Shown here in pieces: positions 34,530 through 43,270 of a stretch of 64,000 bases of DNA. Made by a program: the position numbers and the translations under genes. The notes beneath the pieces were generated by a model that made no database searches, was not told the origin of the DNA, and saw nothing but the letters and a program-made list of their open reading frames with translations. Source of the DNA: an uncultured Atopobium sp. (GTDB lineage: Bacteria > Actinomycetota > Coriobacteriia > Coriobacteriales > Atopobiaceae). The DNA lies in NCBI GenBank assembly GCA_937997345.1, contig CALKTD010000020.1, positions 12,897 through 76,896 on the forward strand, in the 5' to 3' direction. Each line of letters begins with the position of its first letter. Position 1 is the first letter of the stretch.

Positions 34530-37160
34530 CTATCCAATTGGCGAGAAAAAATGTCCAACTGAAGCGTCTTTCAGACGTGCAGGCAATGATGCACCCGACG
34601 CTGTTGCCGCAATCGCCGCAGCTACGCGAGAGGTAGCCTCCCTTGTCTCTTCCGCGCTCAAAAGCGTTGCGTCCACCATAAAACGCTTCACACCACAAGA
34701 CAGCATCTCAGCCATCTCTGGTACGCCGTCAAAGAGCTTAGGGCTCCAAATCTTGGAGCGACCGTGTCTGTCAGTCCTTACAGGCATGTAATCGTTATCG
34801 ATGCCCCTGAGCGTATGCTCTTCAAGACGCAGCTTACAGGTGTCGCAATCGTGGATACACTTGCCCGTAGACATCAAAATACAGTGCTCGGTTGTCATGG
34901 TACGAATACGGCCGCTGACCATATAGCCCACAGGAATCGAGGCGTTTCTCGCCATATGGCAGATCTCTTGGAGGGTAAGCTCGGAGTTGAGCCAGACGCC
35001 CTCTGCGCCCATGTCGGCAAGTGCCTGCAGAGCATAATCATTGTGGACTGGAATGCACTCGCGCACCTCTGGGATAGCTCCGCGCTCAACGGCCAGCGCC
35101 AGCTCAGAGATGTTGCCCACAGCAACCGGCTTACCTGCAGCAACGTAGAGATCCAGGCGATTATGGTCAATCTCGCGACATACCTCATCAAGCCATGGAG
35201 TCACCTTGGCGAGAAGATCCTCTGGCCACAAAGTCTCTGAGAGCGCATCGGTTGTTGCATACAGACGATCTGCTCCCGCCTTGAGTGCAACACGTGCCTG
35301 CTCGGGAGTCTCAACCAGAACACAGACCTCTGCCTGCGATGTATTTGTTTTTGCAGCCGCCTCATCAAAGACAAAGAGCTTCTCTTTGTCCTGAGCTTCT
35401 CGCTCCTTTTGATAGGCAAGACGGGAAAGCGGAGCAATCTTCTGCTCGCGATCCTGGTATTCCTTCAAAAGCGCGGCCTCGAGCTGCTCACATGCTGCAG
35501 CGCGGACCTTGTGAACTGCACTAAAGCTCATGCCACACGCATCGTCCATCTGGACGTCAAAGCTTACGGCCTCAAACGGCGAGGTTCCCATGCGACCAAC
35601 GTGCTCAATAAGCTCGTCAGAGGTTACTGCCTTGGTGCGTGCCTCCTCCACCGCAAAGCCCTCGGCAGATGCGCTTACAACGCCATCTGCCGTTGTAAGC
35701 ACCACGGTAAAGGGCTGGCCAATGCGGGCAATAATGGCCACGTCAACAGCTCGTTTTCGAGGGTACTCCAGTGAAGAAATCTGCTCAGCTACTACGCGCG
35801 CAGCTTCAGAGCGAATAATGCGCACCGTGGAGCCGGTCTGCATAACGCGAGAAGTGCGAACGGTAACTGTTTGACCTGGCTCAACGTCTACGGGACAAAG
35901 AGCGGTCAAAAACTTGTCAGGCTCATCGAGAGGTCTAATTTCAAGCAAGTCGTTCTTGCCAATAGGTGCATGTGCGATAAGGTCAACATCTGCCTGCTTA
36001 TAGCGGCGTAGCTTAACGCGGCCGCCATTAAGACCGCTCTTGCGCTCAAGAGCATCCTCAAGTGGGCGTCCTCCGGTAACCTCACCAACAATCTCGCCAC
36101 GGTTGTTGGAGCGCTCGTAGCTCATCATCTCGTTGCCAGCGGTACCATGCAGGTAAGCGTTGGTCAGACCACGGTTAAATGAGCGTTTAAGCAAACGGTG
36201 ACGACGGGCCACATCGGCCTGGTTATCCACGCCCTTCTCGGCAGCATCAATTGCCTGACGATACGAAGACACAACCGAGTACACGTACTCAGGTGCCTTC
36301 ATACGGCCCTCAATTTTAAGTGAGCCCACTCCCGCTTCAATCATGTCGGGCACGTCATCAATGGTGCAATAATCCTTAGGGCAGAGCAGCCTATCAATGC
36401 CACCCATCGAAACAACTTCATGTTTAGAGTTAAGCAACTCATACGGCAGACGACACGGCTGAGCACAAGCTCCGCGGTTAGCGGAGCGGTCTCCACGCAT
36501 AGATGACATATGGCAAATGCCCGAATAACAGAAACACAGAGCACCGTGGCCAAAACACTCCAGCTCAACACCAAGCTTGGAAATGGTAGAGATCTCTTCT
36601 TTAGTAAGCTCTCTGGACAGCGTAACACGGCCCACGCCAAGCTTTTTACAGGCAGCAACACCGCGTGTATCGTGAATGTTTGCCTGCGTTGATACGTGGC
36701 ATTCAATCTCTGGCCAGGTCTTTCTTACCTGAGCCATAAGACCCCAGTCCTGGATGATAAAAGCATCAGCGCCAAGAACCCACGCACGGCGAATCAGACG
36801 CAGTACACGCTGCATCTCGTCCCACTTAACAACAACGTTAACGGTGACGTACACGCGAGCGCCAGCTAGATGAGCCTGCCTGCACGCACGCACAAACGAC
36901 TCGTCATCAAAGTTGTCCGCCCCACGGCGAGCATTGAAGTTGTTGCCTAAGCCGCAGTAAATAGCGTCAGCACCACCAGCAAGAGCTGCGGTAAATGGCG
37001 CAGGACCTCCTGCGGGGGCGAGAAGTTCCATCTGTGTTGCACGAGGGAGTGGCTGAGATGGAAGCTCCTTATCAAAGGCCTCCTCAGTCCACTCTGGCTC
37101 GTTCATGCGATTTAGCTCGTGAGCTGTGGATTCTCGCTCACGACGATTACGTTCGTTCAT
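34530..37160 (-). CDS. U32 peptidase-family protein with DUF3656 (RlhA-like)
   Basis: This is an 876-residue large member of the U32 collagenase-like family. Residues about 40-330 carry the U32 core: MELLAPAGGPAPFTAALAGGADAIYCGL, then ECFGHGALCFCYSGICHMSSMRGDRSANRGACAQPCR with the Cys cluster for an Fe-S centre. A DUF3656-type middle follows, and a second U32-like half ends with YMVSGRIRTMTTEHCILMSTGKC and further cysteines. Relatives such as E. coli RlhA hydroxylate 23S rRNA, so an RNA-hydroxylation role is more likely than proteolysis. It lies 26 bases downstream of rfbC, so the two may be co-transcribed. Confidence 0.88.
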   Translation of the reverse strand: MNERNRRERESTAHELNRMNEPEWTEEAFDKELPSQPLPRATQMELLAPAGGPAPFTAALAGGADAIYCGLGNNFNARRGADNFDDESFVRACRQAHLAGARVYVTVNVVVKWDEMQRVLRLIRRAWVLGADAFIIQDWGLMAQVRKTWPEIECHVSTQANIHDTRGVAACKKLGVGRVTLSRELTKEEISTISKLGVELECFGHGALCFCYSGICHMSSMRGDRSANRGACAQPCRLPYELLNSKHEVVSMGGIDRLLCPKDYCTIDDVPDMIEAGVGSLKIEGRMKAPEYVYSVVSSYRQAIDAAEKGVDNQADVARRHRLLKRSFNRGLTNAYLHGTAGNEMMSYERSNNRGEIVGEVTGGRPLEDALERKSGLNGGRVKLRRYKQADVDLIAHAPIGKNDLLEIRPLDEPDKFLTALCPVDVEPGQTVTVRTSRVMQTGSTVRIIRSEAARVVAEQISSLEYPRKRAVDVAIIARIGQPFTVVLTTADGVVSASAEGFAVEEARTKAVTSDELIEHVGRMGTSPFEAVSFDVQMDDACGMSFSAVHKVRAAACEQLEAALLKEYQDREQKIAPLSRLAYQKEREAQDKEKLFVFDEAAAKTNTSQAEVCVLVETPEQARVALKAGADRLYATTDALSETLWPEDLLAKVTPWLDEVCREIDHNRLDLYVAAGKPVAVGNISELALAVERGAIPEVRECIPVHNDYALQALADMGAEGVWLNSELTLQEICHMARNASIPVGYMVSGRIRTMTTEHCILMSTGKCIHDCDTCKLRLEEHTLRGIDNDYMPVRTDRHGRSKIWSPKLFDGVPEMAEMLSCGVKRFMVDATLLSAEETREATSRVAAAIAATASGASLPARLKDASVGHFFSPIG

Positions 37161-37186
37161 AGTACCTAACTTGCCTTCAGCGCTTA

Positions 37187-37792
37187 TTACTTCTTAAGTG
37201 AAGAAAGTGCTGGATGAATCTTATCTTTGTCAGAAAGAATAACCTTTGCTGGATCTAAGGTCTTCTCACCAAGAAATGCTGGCCACTCAATGCCAAGCTC
37301 TGGATCGTTCCACATAATGCCACCCTCATCACCTGGATGATAGATGTCGTCGCACTTGTAGCAGAACTCCGCAGTCTCAGAGAGGACCAAAAAGCCGTGG
37401 GCAAAGCCGCGAGGAACAAAGAACTGTCTGCGGTTCTCAGCGGACAGGACAACGCCTTCCCACTGACCCCAAGTTGGACTTCCCTCTCGCAGATCAACAG
37501 CAACGTCAAAGACAGTGCCGGAAATTACACGCACAAGCTTTGCCTGCGGATGCTCAATCTGGAAGTGAAGGCCACGGAGCACACCCTGAACGGAATAGGA
37601 CTGATTGTCCTGTACAAACGAAGCATCAATACCGCCGGAAACAAAATTTTCTTCACGGTAGGTCTCCATAAAGCCACCACGTGCATCACCGTACAGCTTT
37701 ACGTCCACAACCTTTACACCTTCAATCGAGGTGTCATAAAACGTAAAATTGCCCGATTGAATAGGGTTTTTAAGCTCTTTTGGAAACTCCAT
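37187..37792 (-). CDS. rfbC: dTDP-4-dehydrorhamnose 3,5-epimerase
   Basis: This 201-residue cupin-fold enzyme converts dTDP-4-keto-6-deoxyglucose to dTDP-4-keto-L-rhamnose. Family marks include VKLYGDARGGFMETYREENF, GVLRGLHFQIEHPQAKLVRVI with the catalytic His, GTVFDVAVDLR and FFVPRGFAHGFLVLS. The ATG at 37792 has AAAGGTG before it; the GTG three codons earlier is part of that ribosome site. It is one of the four dTDP-rhamnose genes, here 13 kb away from rfbA-D-B and divergent from a glycosyltransferase gene. Confidence 0.95.
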   Translation of the reverse strand: MEFPKELKNPIQSGNFTFYDTSIEGVKVVDVKLYGDARGGFMETYREENFVSGGIDASFVQDNQSYSVQGVLRGLHFQIEHPQAKLVRVISGTVFDVAVDLREGSPTWGQWEGVVLSAENRRQFFVPRGFAHGFLVLSETAEFCYKCDDIYHPGDEGGIMWNDPELGIEWPAFLGEKTLDPAKVILSDKDKIHPALSSLKK

Positions 37793-37908
37793 AGCGTTCA
37801 CCTTTCGATTTCTTTAGGTAATCTACTATATACGAGTCAAGATTAATAAGGCTTTTGAGCTATGATATTCATGCAGTTAACGTGTAATTTGCAATTCAAA
37901 GGATGCTT

Positions 37909-38589
37909 GTGAGAATTCTTGCAGTCGTTCCCGCTTACAACGAAGAAGCCTGCATTGCTTCAACTATTACAGAGTTGTGCCAGGTAGCTCCTCAGATTGA
38001 TTACGTCATAATCAACGACGGCTCATCTGACCGCACGCTAGATATCTGTAAAGAGCGTGGATTTAACTACCTCAATTTGCCTGTTAACGGAGGCCTTTCT
38101 GCAGGCTTTAGGGCTGGTATGCGTTACGCCAAAGAGCATGGTTATGACGCTGTCGTACAGTTTGACTCCGATGGCCAACATAAGCCTGAGTATATTGCCC
38201 CTATGGCCCAGGCAATGGTAAACGAGGGAGCAAATATCGTCATTGCTTCTCGCTTTGTTACCAAGGCTCGCGGAAACTCTCCTCGAGAGATTGGCTCTAA
38301 GCTGATTTCTTGGCTTATCAAGACCAGCACTGGTCAGACTATCACTGATCCCACCTCAGGCATGCGCATGTACGACCGCGGCCTAATTGAAACGTATGCG
38401 CGCTCCTTTGACTTCTCCCCCGAGCCAGACACCATCTCTTTGCTCATGCGTCGAGAAGCTAAGGTTGTCGAGATTGAAACTGAGATGCGTGAGCGCCAAG
38501 GAGGCGAGTCCTACTTGAGCTTCTATAACTCAATTATGTATATGGCTCGCACGTGTCTCTCGCTTTTGCTCTTCCAGTGGTTTAGATAA
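37909..38589 (+). CDS. Family 2 glycosyltransferase (DPM/GtrB-like)
   Basis: This 226-residue GT-A enzyme begins RILAVVPAYNEEACIASTI, has VIINDGSSDRT, the metal-binding AVVQFDSDGQH and the RFVTKARGNSPREIGSKLIS acceptor region of dolichol-phosphate-mannose synthase-like transferases. It may load a sugar on undecaprenyl phosphate or extend the glycan. It has no C-terminal membrane helices of its own, but the next gene (DUF2304, 9 bases on) encodes a small membrane protein that often pairs with such enzymes. The GTG at 37909 has AAAGGA at a good distance, while the ATG at 37903 is too close. Confidence 0.87.
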   Translation: MRILAVVPAYNEEACIASTITELCQVAPQIDYVIINDGSSDRTLDICKERGFNYLNLPVNGGLSAGFRAGMRYAKEHGYDAVVQFDSDGQHKPEYIAPMAQAMVNEGANIVIASRFVTKARGNSPREIGSKLISWLIKTSTGQTITDPTSGMRMYDRGLIETYARSFDFSPEPDTISLLMRREAKVVEIETEMRERQGGESYLSFYNSIMYMARTCLSLLLFQWFR

Positions 38590-38598
38590 GGTGACACC

Positions 38599-38985
38599 AT
38601 GACTTTAGTTCTAAGAATTCTGCTGCTTATTGGTGCTCTTTTTGCCATGGGCATTGTCATCAATAGCGTCCGCAAATCAAAGATTCGCATCTCCGACTCT
38701 GTGTATTGGGTTGTTTCTGCAGGAATCCTTGTGTTGTTTGCGCTTATTCCCCAGCTTGCGTATTTCTTCTCGGGCATATTTGGTTTTATGAGTCCTGCAA
38801 ACTTTGTCTTGCTGCTGGTTATTGTGATGATCTTGATTAGGCTCTTCCACCAGTCTTGCGCAATCTCTAAGCTCACCTATAAGGTTGAGCAGCTTTCAGC
38901 TGAGCTTGCTCTGCGTGATAAAGATGCACGTGACGAGAAAAACCTTGATTTTATAACTGACTTAAACCAGCACACTCGCGTGTAA
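38599..38985 (+). CDS. DUF2304 small membrane protein
   Basis: This is a 128-residue protein with three membrane helices (about 3-22, 34-56 and 66-86) and a charged coiled-coil tail (SKLTYKVEQLSAELALRD). DUF2304 proteins usually follow a family 2 glycosyltransferase gene, as here, and probably anchor it or help flip the lipid-linked sugar. AAGGTG precedes the ATG. A bidirectional terminator follows the gene. Confidence 0.85.
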   Translation: MTLVLRILLLIGALFAMGIVINSVRKSKIRISDSVYWVVSAGILVLFALIPQLAYFFSGIFGFMSPANFVLLLVIVMILIRLFHQSCAISKLTYKVEQLSAELALRDKDARDEKNLDFITDLNQHTRV

Positions 38986-39034
38986 ACGACACGTCAATCC
39001 TCTGTCAGCACGCTCATCTACATGCAATTTATGT

Positions 39035-39068
39035 AAAAAGTCTGCCTACGCAGCGGACTTTTTCTTTT
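39035..39068. terminator. Bidirectional terminator between DUF2304 and flippase genes
   Basis: An 11-bp stem (39035-39045 with 39053-39063) with a 7-base loop is followed by TTTTTCTTTT on the plus strand and preceded by AAAAA. The stop codon of the flippase gene lies in its loop. Confidence 0.85.
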
Positions 39069-40296
39069 GGTCTTTAAATCCCAAGAAGCAGAAAATGCCA
39101 AATACAAGGGCGAGAATTGCAAGCGAGGCATCATAGAGTACACACGCTCCCATAATGCCAAAGCTACCCACAAACCAGCTTCCTGTGAGTGCAGCAAAAC
39201 CCGCACCTGCAGCGTAGCTCGCAAACACGGCAACCTGCTTACGCATGGTTACTACGGCGTAGTACAAAATAACCGTGAGGGCATTGAGCAGACCTCCAAA
39301 AAGCAGCATCAAAAGCTCTAACTTATACGGTTCAAAATCAAGACCATACAAAAGTCCAAGAACTGGAGCTCCCAGAGGCCACGCTAGTGCCATAGAAACA
39401 ATAGTGGCTAACGCAACTACCGCAAAGCCTTTAAGAATCAATCCAACAAACTGCTTATCTTGCTGATTATTCCAATATTCAGCCATCTGAGTGAGCAATG
39501 GCTTAAAGACAAAGTTACTTAAAAGATTGATAACCATGGCGGGCATGGCTAGTGCCGTAAAAAACGTAAGGAGCGTCTGATCACTCAGGCCTCCCAACGC
39601 ATAGCGAGGAGCACCAACAACGTACGTCAGCAAGAATGAGCCAGCAAACAACGGAGCAGTGGTAACCAACAGCTTTGTAATTTGCTTAATGTCAAAGGTA
39701 GGCTTAAGCGTTGCCATTTTCTTTGTGGGAGGAACAACAAGCGCAGCCATAACCACCAAAGAAGCAACAAAAGAAAGAGCGGCACCAACAAGCAGGTTCT
39801 TTGTAAGAAGCACTCCTACTGCAAAACCAACAACCGTTGCAAGAACGCGATAAAAGAATGCCCTGCCAGCAATATCTAAGCGACCATGCTGTTGGAACAT
39901 GCCATGAAAAACATCTTCTACAACGTCAAATAAACGCAATGACGCAATCAGGGCATACAGCAACCCCTCATAGCTCAATCCCTGAGACTGCAAGGTAAAA
40001 ATAATAATTCCTGCAATCATCAAAACAGTTGTGATGATTCGTGCGGCAAGATATACACCAAACGAGAATACTTCTTCTGTATCGGTAACCTGGTATGTTC
40101 TAATCTCAAAGTGGCCAATAACCATCAGCTGTTGAGCTACAGCATACGCAAGCGAGAAAACACCACCAGCAGCGGCTCCCATGGTACGCGTGACCACCAT
40201 CAACATAAGTACCGTTGAGGCAGCGTTCATCAAAGAGCCAAGTGTATTCCAAAAGTAGTTTTTTCTGAGCTGTTCAGCAGAAGTATCTATAGTCAT
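39046..40296 (-). CDS. Wzx-like polysaccharide flippase
   Basis: This 416-residue polytopic protein has about twelve membrane helices and belongs to the MOP/Wzx exporter superfamily. It starts LRKNYFWNTLGSLMNAASTVLMLMVVTRTMGAAAGGVFSLAYAV, the typical first two helices of O-unit or teichoic-acid flippases. It presumably turns undecaprenyl-linked repeat units to the outer face of the membrane. It starts 2 bases after the licD stop, so the two form one unit. Tail-to-tail with the DUF2304 gene. Confidence 0.88.
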   Translation of the reverse strand: MTIDTSAEQLRKNYFWNTLGSLMNAASTVLMLMVVTRTMGAAAGGVFSLAYAVAQQLMVIGHFEIRTYQVTDTEEVFSFGVYLAARIITTVLMIAGIIIFTLQSQGLSYEGLLYALIASLRLFDVVEDVFHGMFQQHGRLDIAGRAFFYRVLATVVGFAVGVLLTKNLLVGAALSFVASLVVMAALVVPPTKKMATLKPTFDIKQITKLLVTTAPLFAGSFLLTYVVGAPRYALGGLSDQTLLTFFTALAMPAMVINLLSNFVFKPLLTQMAEYWNNQQDKQFVGLILKGFAVVALATIVSMALAWPLGAPVLGLLYGLDFEPYKLELLMLLFGGLLNALTVILYYAVVTMRKQVAVFASYAAGAGFAALTGSWFVGSFGIMGACVLYDASLAILALVFGIFCFLGFKDQKKKSAA

Positions 40297-40298
40297 AG

Positions 40299-41234
40299 TT
40301 AGCTTTTCTGGCCAAAATCTTCAAATGCTTGACGACTTCCCTTGGTAACATCCACATCTTTCCACTTACCAAAATCAAGCGCACCAGGATGATGATTCTT
40401 TCTATCCTTCTCTGGAGGAAGCTGCATGTAATCCCCATATCCCCTGGTAAGAAGCTTGTCATACTCCTTAGGAAGCATAGTGGTAATGTCCTCAAAAGGA
40501 ACGCGCACCATAGGAAAAACGTCTTCTTTATCCATAGACCAGTTCTCTGGATCAGGTTCAACAAAGCTGGCGTAGTGATTGGTTTTCTCGCTCTCTGCAG
40601 TGCGAGCAGCCTGGTCCCACTTGCGCTGGATAAATGCAGATGAAACTCTAAAAAGCTTCAAGGCATGATGAATAATAAAGCATCCCGCAAGAGCAATCTT
40701 TTTCTTCCAGCCAGTCAAAGGCACTCGAGGTGTTGGGGTAACTAACAAGAAATTCAGACGACCCCAGAACCATGTTTGGCGTTTAACCTTTGCCAGCTTC
40801 TTTGGGTCTGCTGGGATTTTATCAAAGGGAAAAATTCCAATTGAAATAGCGTATGTAAAGGGGCAGGTCATAAACTCATCGGGAACACAAACCGTTCCTT
40901 TTAAAGAGAGATTTGTATTAACTGCCGGGAAGAAATTGTCTTTTCTGCCGTTTTGAATGCAAAAATCTGGACGAAGAAGAGCAGGCGCCTTCTCCAGAAA
41001 AATCTCATAGTCCTCGCGGAACATCGAGATATCTACATCATCATCCCAGGGAATAAAGCCTTTATGCCTCACGGCTCCAATAGCAGTTCCACCATATGCT
41101 TGATACGAAATACCAAGTTCTGTACAGACGCGATCAAGCTCATCCATCAAAAGCGTTGAAAGAATCTGAATTCTTCTTAGCTCGTCGGGGTTCTCGTATG
41201 TCTTAAATCCGTCAGACTCCACTAGGGCTCCCAT
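40299..41234 (-). CDS. licD: LicD family phosphotransferase
   Basis: This 311-residue protein is of the LicD/nucleotidyltransferase-fold family that transfers phosphocholine (or other phospho-substituents) from a CDP donor to wall or lipid glycans. The hallmark YGGTAIGAVRHKGFIPWDDDVDISMFREDYEIFL is intact, with the DDDVD metal site. MQLPPEKDRKNHHPGALDFG near the end is shared with the second LicD at 49914. The gene heads a two-gene unit with the flippase. The actual donor, CDP-choline or another CDP-alcohol, is inferred from the neighbourhood. Confidence 0.9.
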   Translation of the reverse strand: MGALVESDGFKTYENPDELRRIQILSTLLMDELDRVCTELGISYQAYGGTAIGAVRHKGFIPWDDDVDISMFREDYEIFLEKAPALLRPDFCIQNGRKDNFFPAVNTNLSLKGTVCVPDEFMTCPFTYAISIGIFPFDKIPADPKKLAKVKRQTWFWGRLNFLLVTPTPRVPLTGWKKKIALAGCFIIHHALKLFRVSSAFIQRKWDQAARTAESEKTNHYASFVEPDPENWSMDKEDVFPMVRVPFEDITTMLPKEYDKLLTRGYGDYMQLPPEKDRKNHHPGALDFGKWKDVDVTKGSRQAFEDFGQKS

Positions 41235-41297
41235 TCGCCATCGTCCGATAACATTCTTATAATACTAGACATCGGAGCTAATCGATTGGATGTAGCA

Positions 41298-42089
41298 ATG
41301 TATACACCTCAGGATCACACGTTTGCTGTCTGCGCATATGGCGAGAGCCCCTATCTAGAAGAGTGCATTCTCTCGCTCAAGGAGCAGACACTGTCTACGA
41401 ATATTCTTTTGGCTACTTCAACACCAAACGAACTGATTCAGTCTCTTTGCGAGAAGTACAACATTCCCATGCATATCAATCCTGGTCCAGGAGGCATCGC
41501 TGGCGACTGGAACTTTGCGGTAAGCGTTTGTACAACTCCTTTGGTAACCATTGCTCACCAGGATGACCTGTATAAACCTTCCTATGCAGAGCATATGCTT
41601 GAACGCGTGAACAGCTCTTTTCGTCCACTGATTTACTTCACCAATTATGGTGAGCTGCGCGATGGTGAAGAAGTTCTTGAAAATCGACTACTTAAGGTAA
41701 AGCGTCGTCTCTTGTACTCGCTTTCAAAGCCAGAAAACGCAGGTAAAGCATGGGCCAAACGTCGCGCACTTGAGCTGGGTTGCGCCATTTGCTGCCCAAG
41801 CACCACATTGGTCCTTCCCAATCTTGACGTCCCTGTTTTCAAAGCTGGATTTGGCTCTAACCTAGACTGGGAAGCATGGGAAGCAATTAGTAAACGTGAG
41901 GGTGATTTCTTGTACGACACCCGTGTGCTCATGCTTCACCGCATCCACGAAGATTCTGAAACCAGCCACCTTATTCACGATAACCGTCGTGAACAGGAAG
42001 ATTTAGAGATGCTCAAGAAGTTTTGGCCAGCTCCTGTGGCCAAGCTTATTAACATGGCCTATAAGAGCGGACAAAAAAGTAACGGCTAG
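41298..42089 (+). CDS. Family 2 glycosyltransferase
   Basis: This 263-residue GT-A enzyme begins FAVCAYGESPYLEECILSLKEQT and carries NPGPGGIAGDWNFAVS and TIAHQDDLYKPSY, where the QDD acts as the DXD-type metal site. No membrane segment is evident. The sugar is unknown; rhamnose is plausible in this locus. The ATG at 41298 has GGA about ten bases upstream, and a TTG start twelve bases earlier is possible. A TATAAT at 41258-41263 may be the -10 box. The gene is divergent from licD and leads into the aminotransferase operon. Confidence 0.85.
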   Translation: MYTPQDHTFAVCAYGESPYLEECILSLKEQTLSTNILLATSTPNELIQSLCEKYNIPMHINPGPGGIAGDWNFAVSVCTTPLVTIAHQDDLYKPSYAEHMLERVNSSFRPLIYFTNYGELRDGEEVLENRLLKVKRRLLYSLSKPENAGKAWAKRRALELGCAICCPSTTLVLPNLDVPVFKAGFGSNLDWEAWEAISKREGDFLYDTRVLMLHRIHEDSETSHLIHDNRREQEDLEMLKKFWPAPVAKLINMAYKSGQKSNG

Positions 42090-42182
42090 TTTGTCATTAC
42101 AGCGTAGAAACGTGACAACTAGAAACCATATAAGTGCAGGTTGTATACTTATATAAAACAATGTAGCAATCATTGGAGAAAT

Positions 42183-43268
42183 ATGCTGAACTTTGCTGTT
42201 GGTCCCGTTCAATCAGAAAACGATGTTCGTGCTCTTGGCGCGCTTGATGTCCCCTACTTTAGGACTCCAGAGTTCTCAACTACCATGCTTGAGAACGAGC
42301 AGATGCTCTGTGAGCTGGCAAAAGCACCAGAGGGTTCTCGTGCTGTTTTTGTAACTGGATCTGGTACTGCAGGAATGGAAACCGTTGTTGCAGGCACCCT
42401 CTCAGCAGAAGATAAAGCTCTTGTAGTTGACGGCGGTAGCTTTGGTCATCGTTTTGTTCAGCTTCTTGAGCTGCATAACATTCCACATACCGTAATTAAG
42501 CTCAACTATGGCTCGCCTTTAACTGCAGCCGATTTAGAGCGTTATCAGAATCAGGGCTACACCGCGTTTCTCGTCAATCTAGGTGAGACTTCCCAGGGTA
42601 TTTTGTATGATGCGGAGCTCATCTCTGCATTCTGCAAAGAAAATAATCTGTTCTGGATTGCAGACTGCGTCAGTTCTTTCTTAGCAGATCCATTTGACAT
42701 GGCTTCTTTAGGTGTAGACGTCATGATTACTGGCTCTCAAAAGGCACTTGCCTGCCCTCCAGGCATTTCTCCAATTGTGCTTTCTCAAAAGGCAGTTAAA
42801 AAGATTGCTGGAATTAAAGCACCATGCATGTATCTTGACCTTAATTTGCTTCTCCAAAATGGAGAGCGCGGCCAAACGCCTTTCACTCCAGCAGTACAAA
42901 CGCTTCTTCAGATCCATAAACGCCTCAGCAACATTGTTAAAGCAGGCGGCGTTGATGCTGAAAACGTACGTATTGCAGCACTCGCAAAAGATTTCCGTGA
43001 GCGCGCTCAGAGTCTTCCGTTTGAGATGCGCCTTGTTTCTCCTTCAAATGCAGTTACTTTCCTTTCAACAGGTAACTACTCTGCAAAAACACTTTTCCAA
43101 GTGCTTAAAAATGAATACGGCATGTGGATTTGTCCAAATGGTGGCGAGAATGCAGATACTTCTTTCCGCGTTGGACACATTGGCGCACACGATGTAAGTG
43201 ACAATGCCGTTCTTGTTGCAGCAATTCATGACGTTCAGCGTAGGGGTCTTTTAACCACTAGGGAGTAA
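42183..43268 (+). CDS. Class V PLP aminotransferase
   Basis: This 361-residue PLP enzyme is of the alanine-glyoxylate/2-aminoethylphosphonate aminotransferase group. MLNFAVGPVQ starts the fold, TGSGTAGMETVVAGTL and LVVDGGSFGHRF bind cofactor, and TGSQKALACPPG holds the Schiff-base Lys at residue 187. GGAGAAAT places the start at 42183. The gene lies 2 bases before the cytidylyltransferase-oxidoreductase fusion, so the two should be co-translated and work on one pathway, perhaps making an amino-alcohol phosphate for CDP activation. The substrate is not determined by the sequence. Confidence 0.88.
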   Translation: MLNFAVGPVQSENDVRALGALDVPYFRTPEFSTTMLENEQMLCELAKAPEGSRAVFVTGSGTAGMETVVAGTLSAEDKALVVDGGSFGHRFVQLLELHNIPHTVIKLNYGSPLTAADLERYQNQGYTAFLVNLGETSQGILYDAELISAFCKENNLFWIADCVSSFLADPFDMASLGVDVMITGSQKALACPPGISPIVLSQKAVKKIAGIKAPCMYLDLNLLLQNGERGQTPFTPAVQTLLQIHKRLSNIVKAGGVDAENVRIAALAKDFRERAQSLPFEMRLVSPSNAVTFLSTGNYSAKTLFQVLKNEYGMWICPNGGENADTSFRVGHIGAHDVSDNAVLVAAIHDVQRRGLLTTRE

Positions 43269-43270
43269 CC

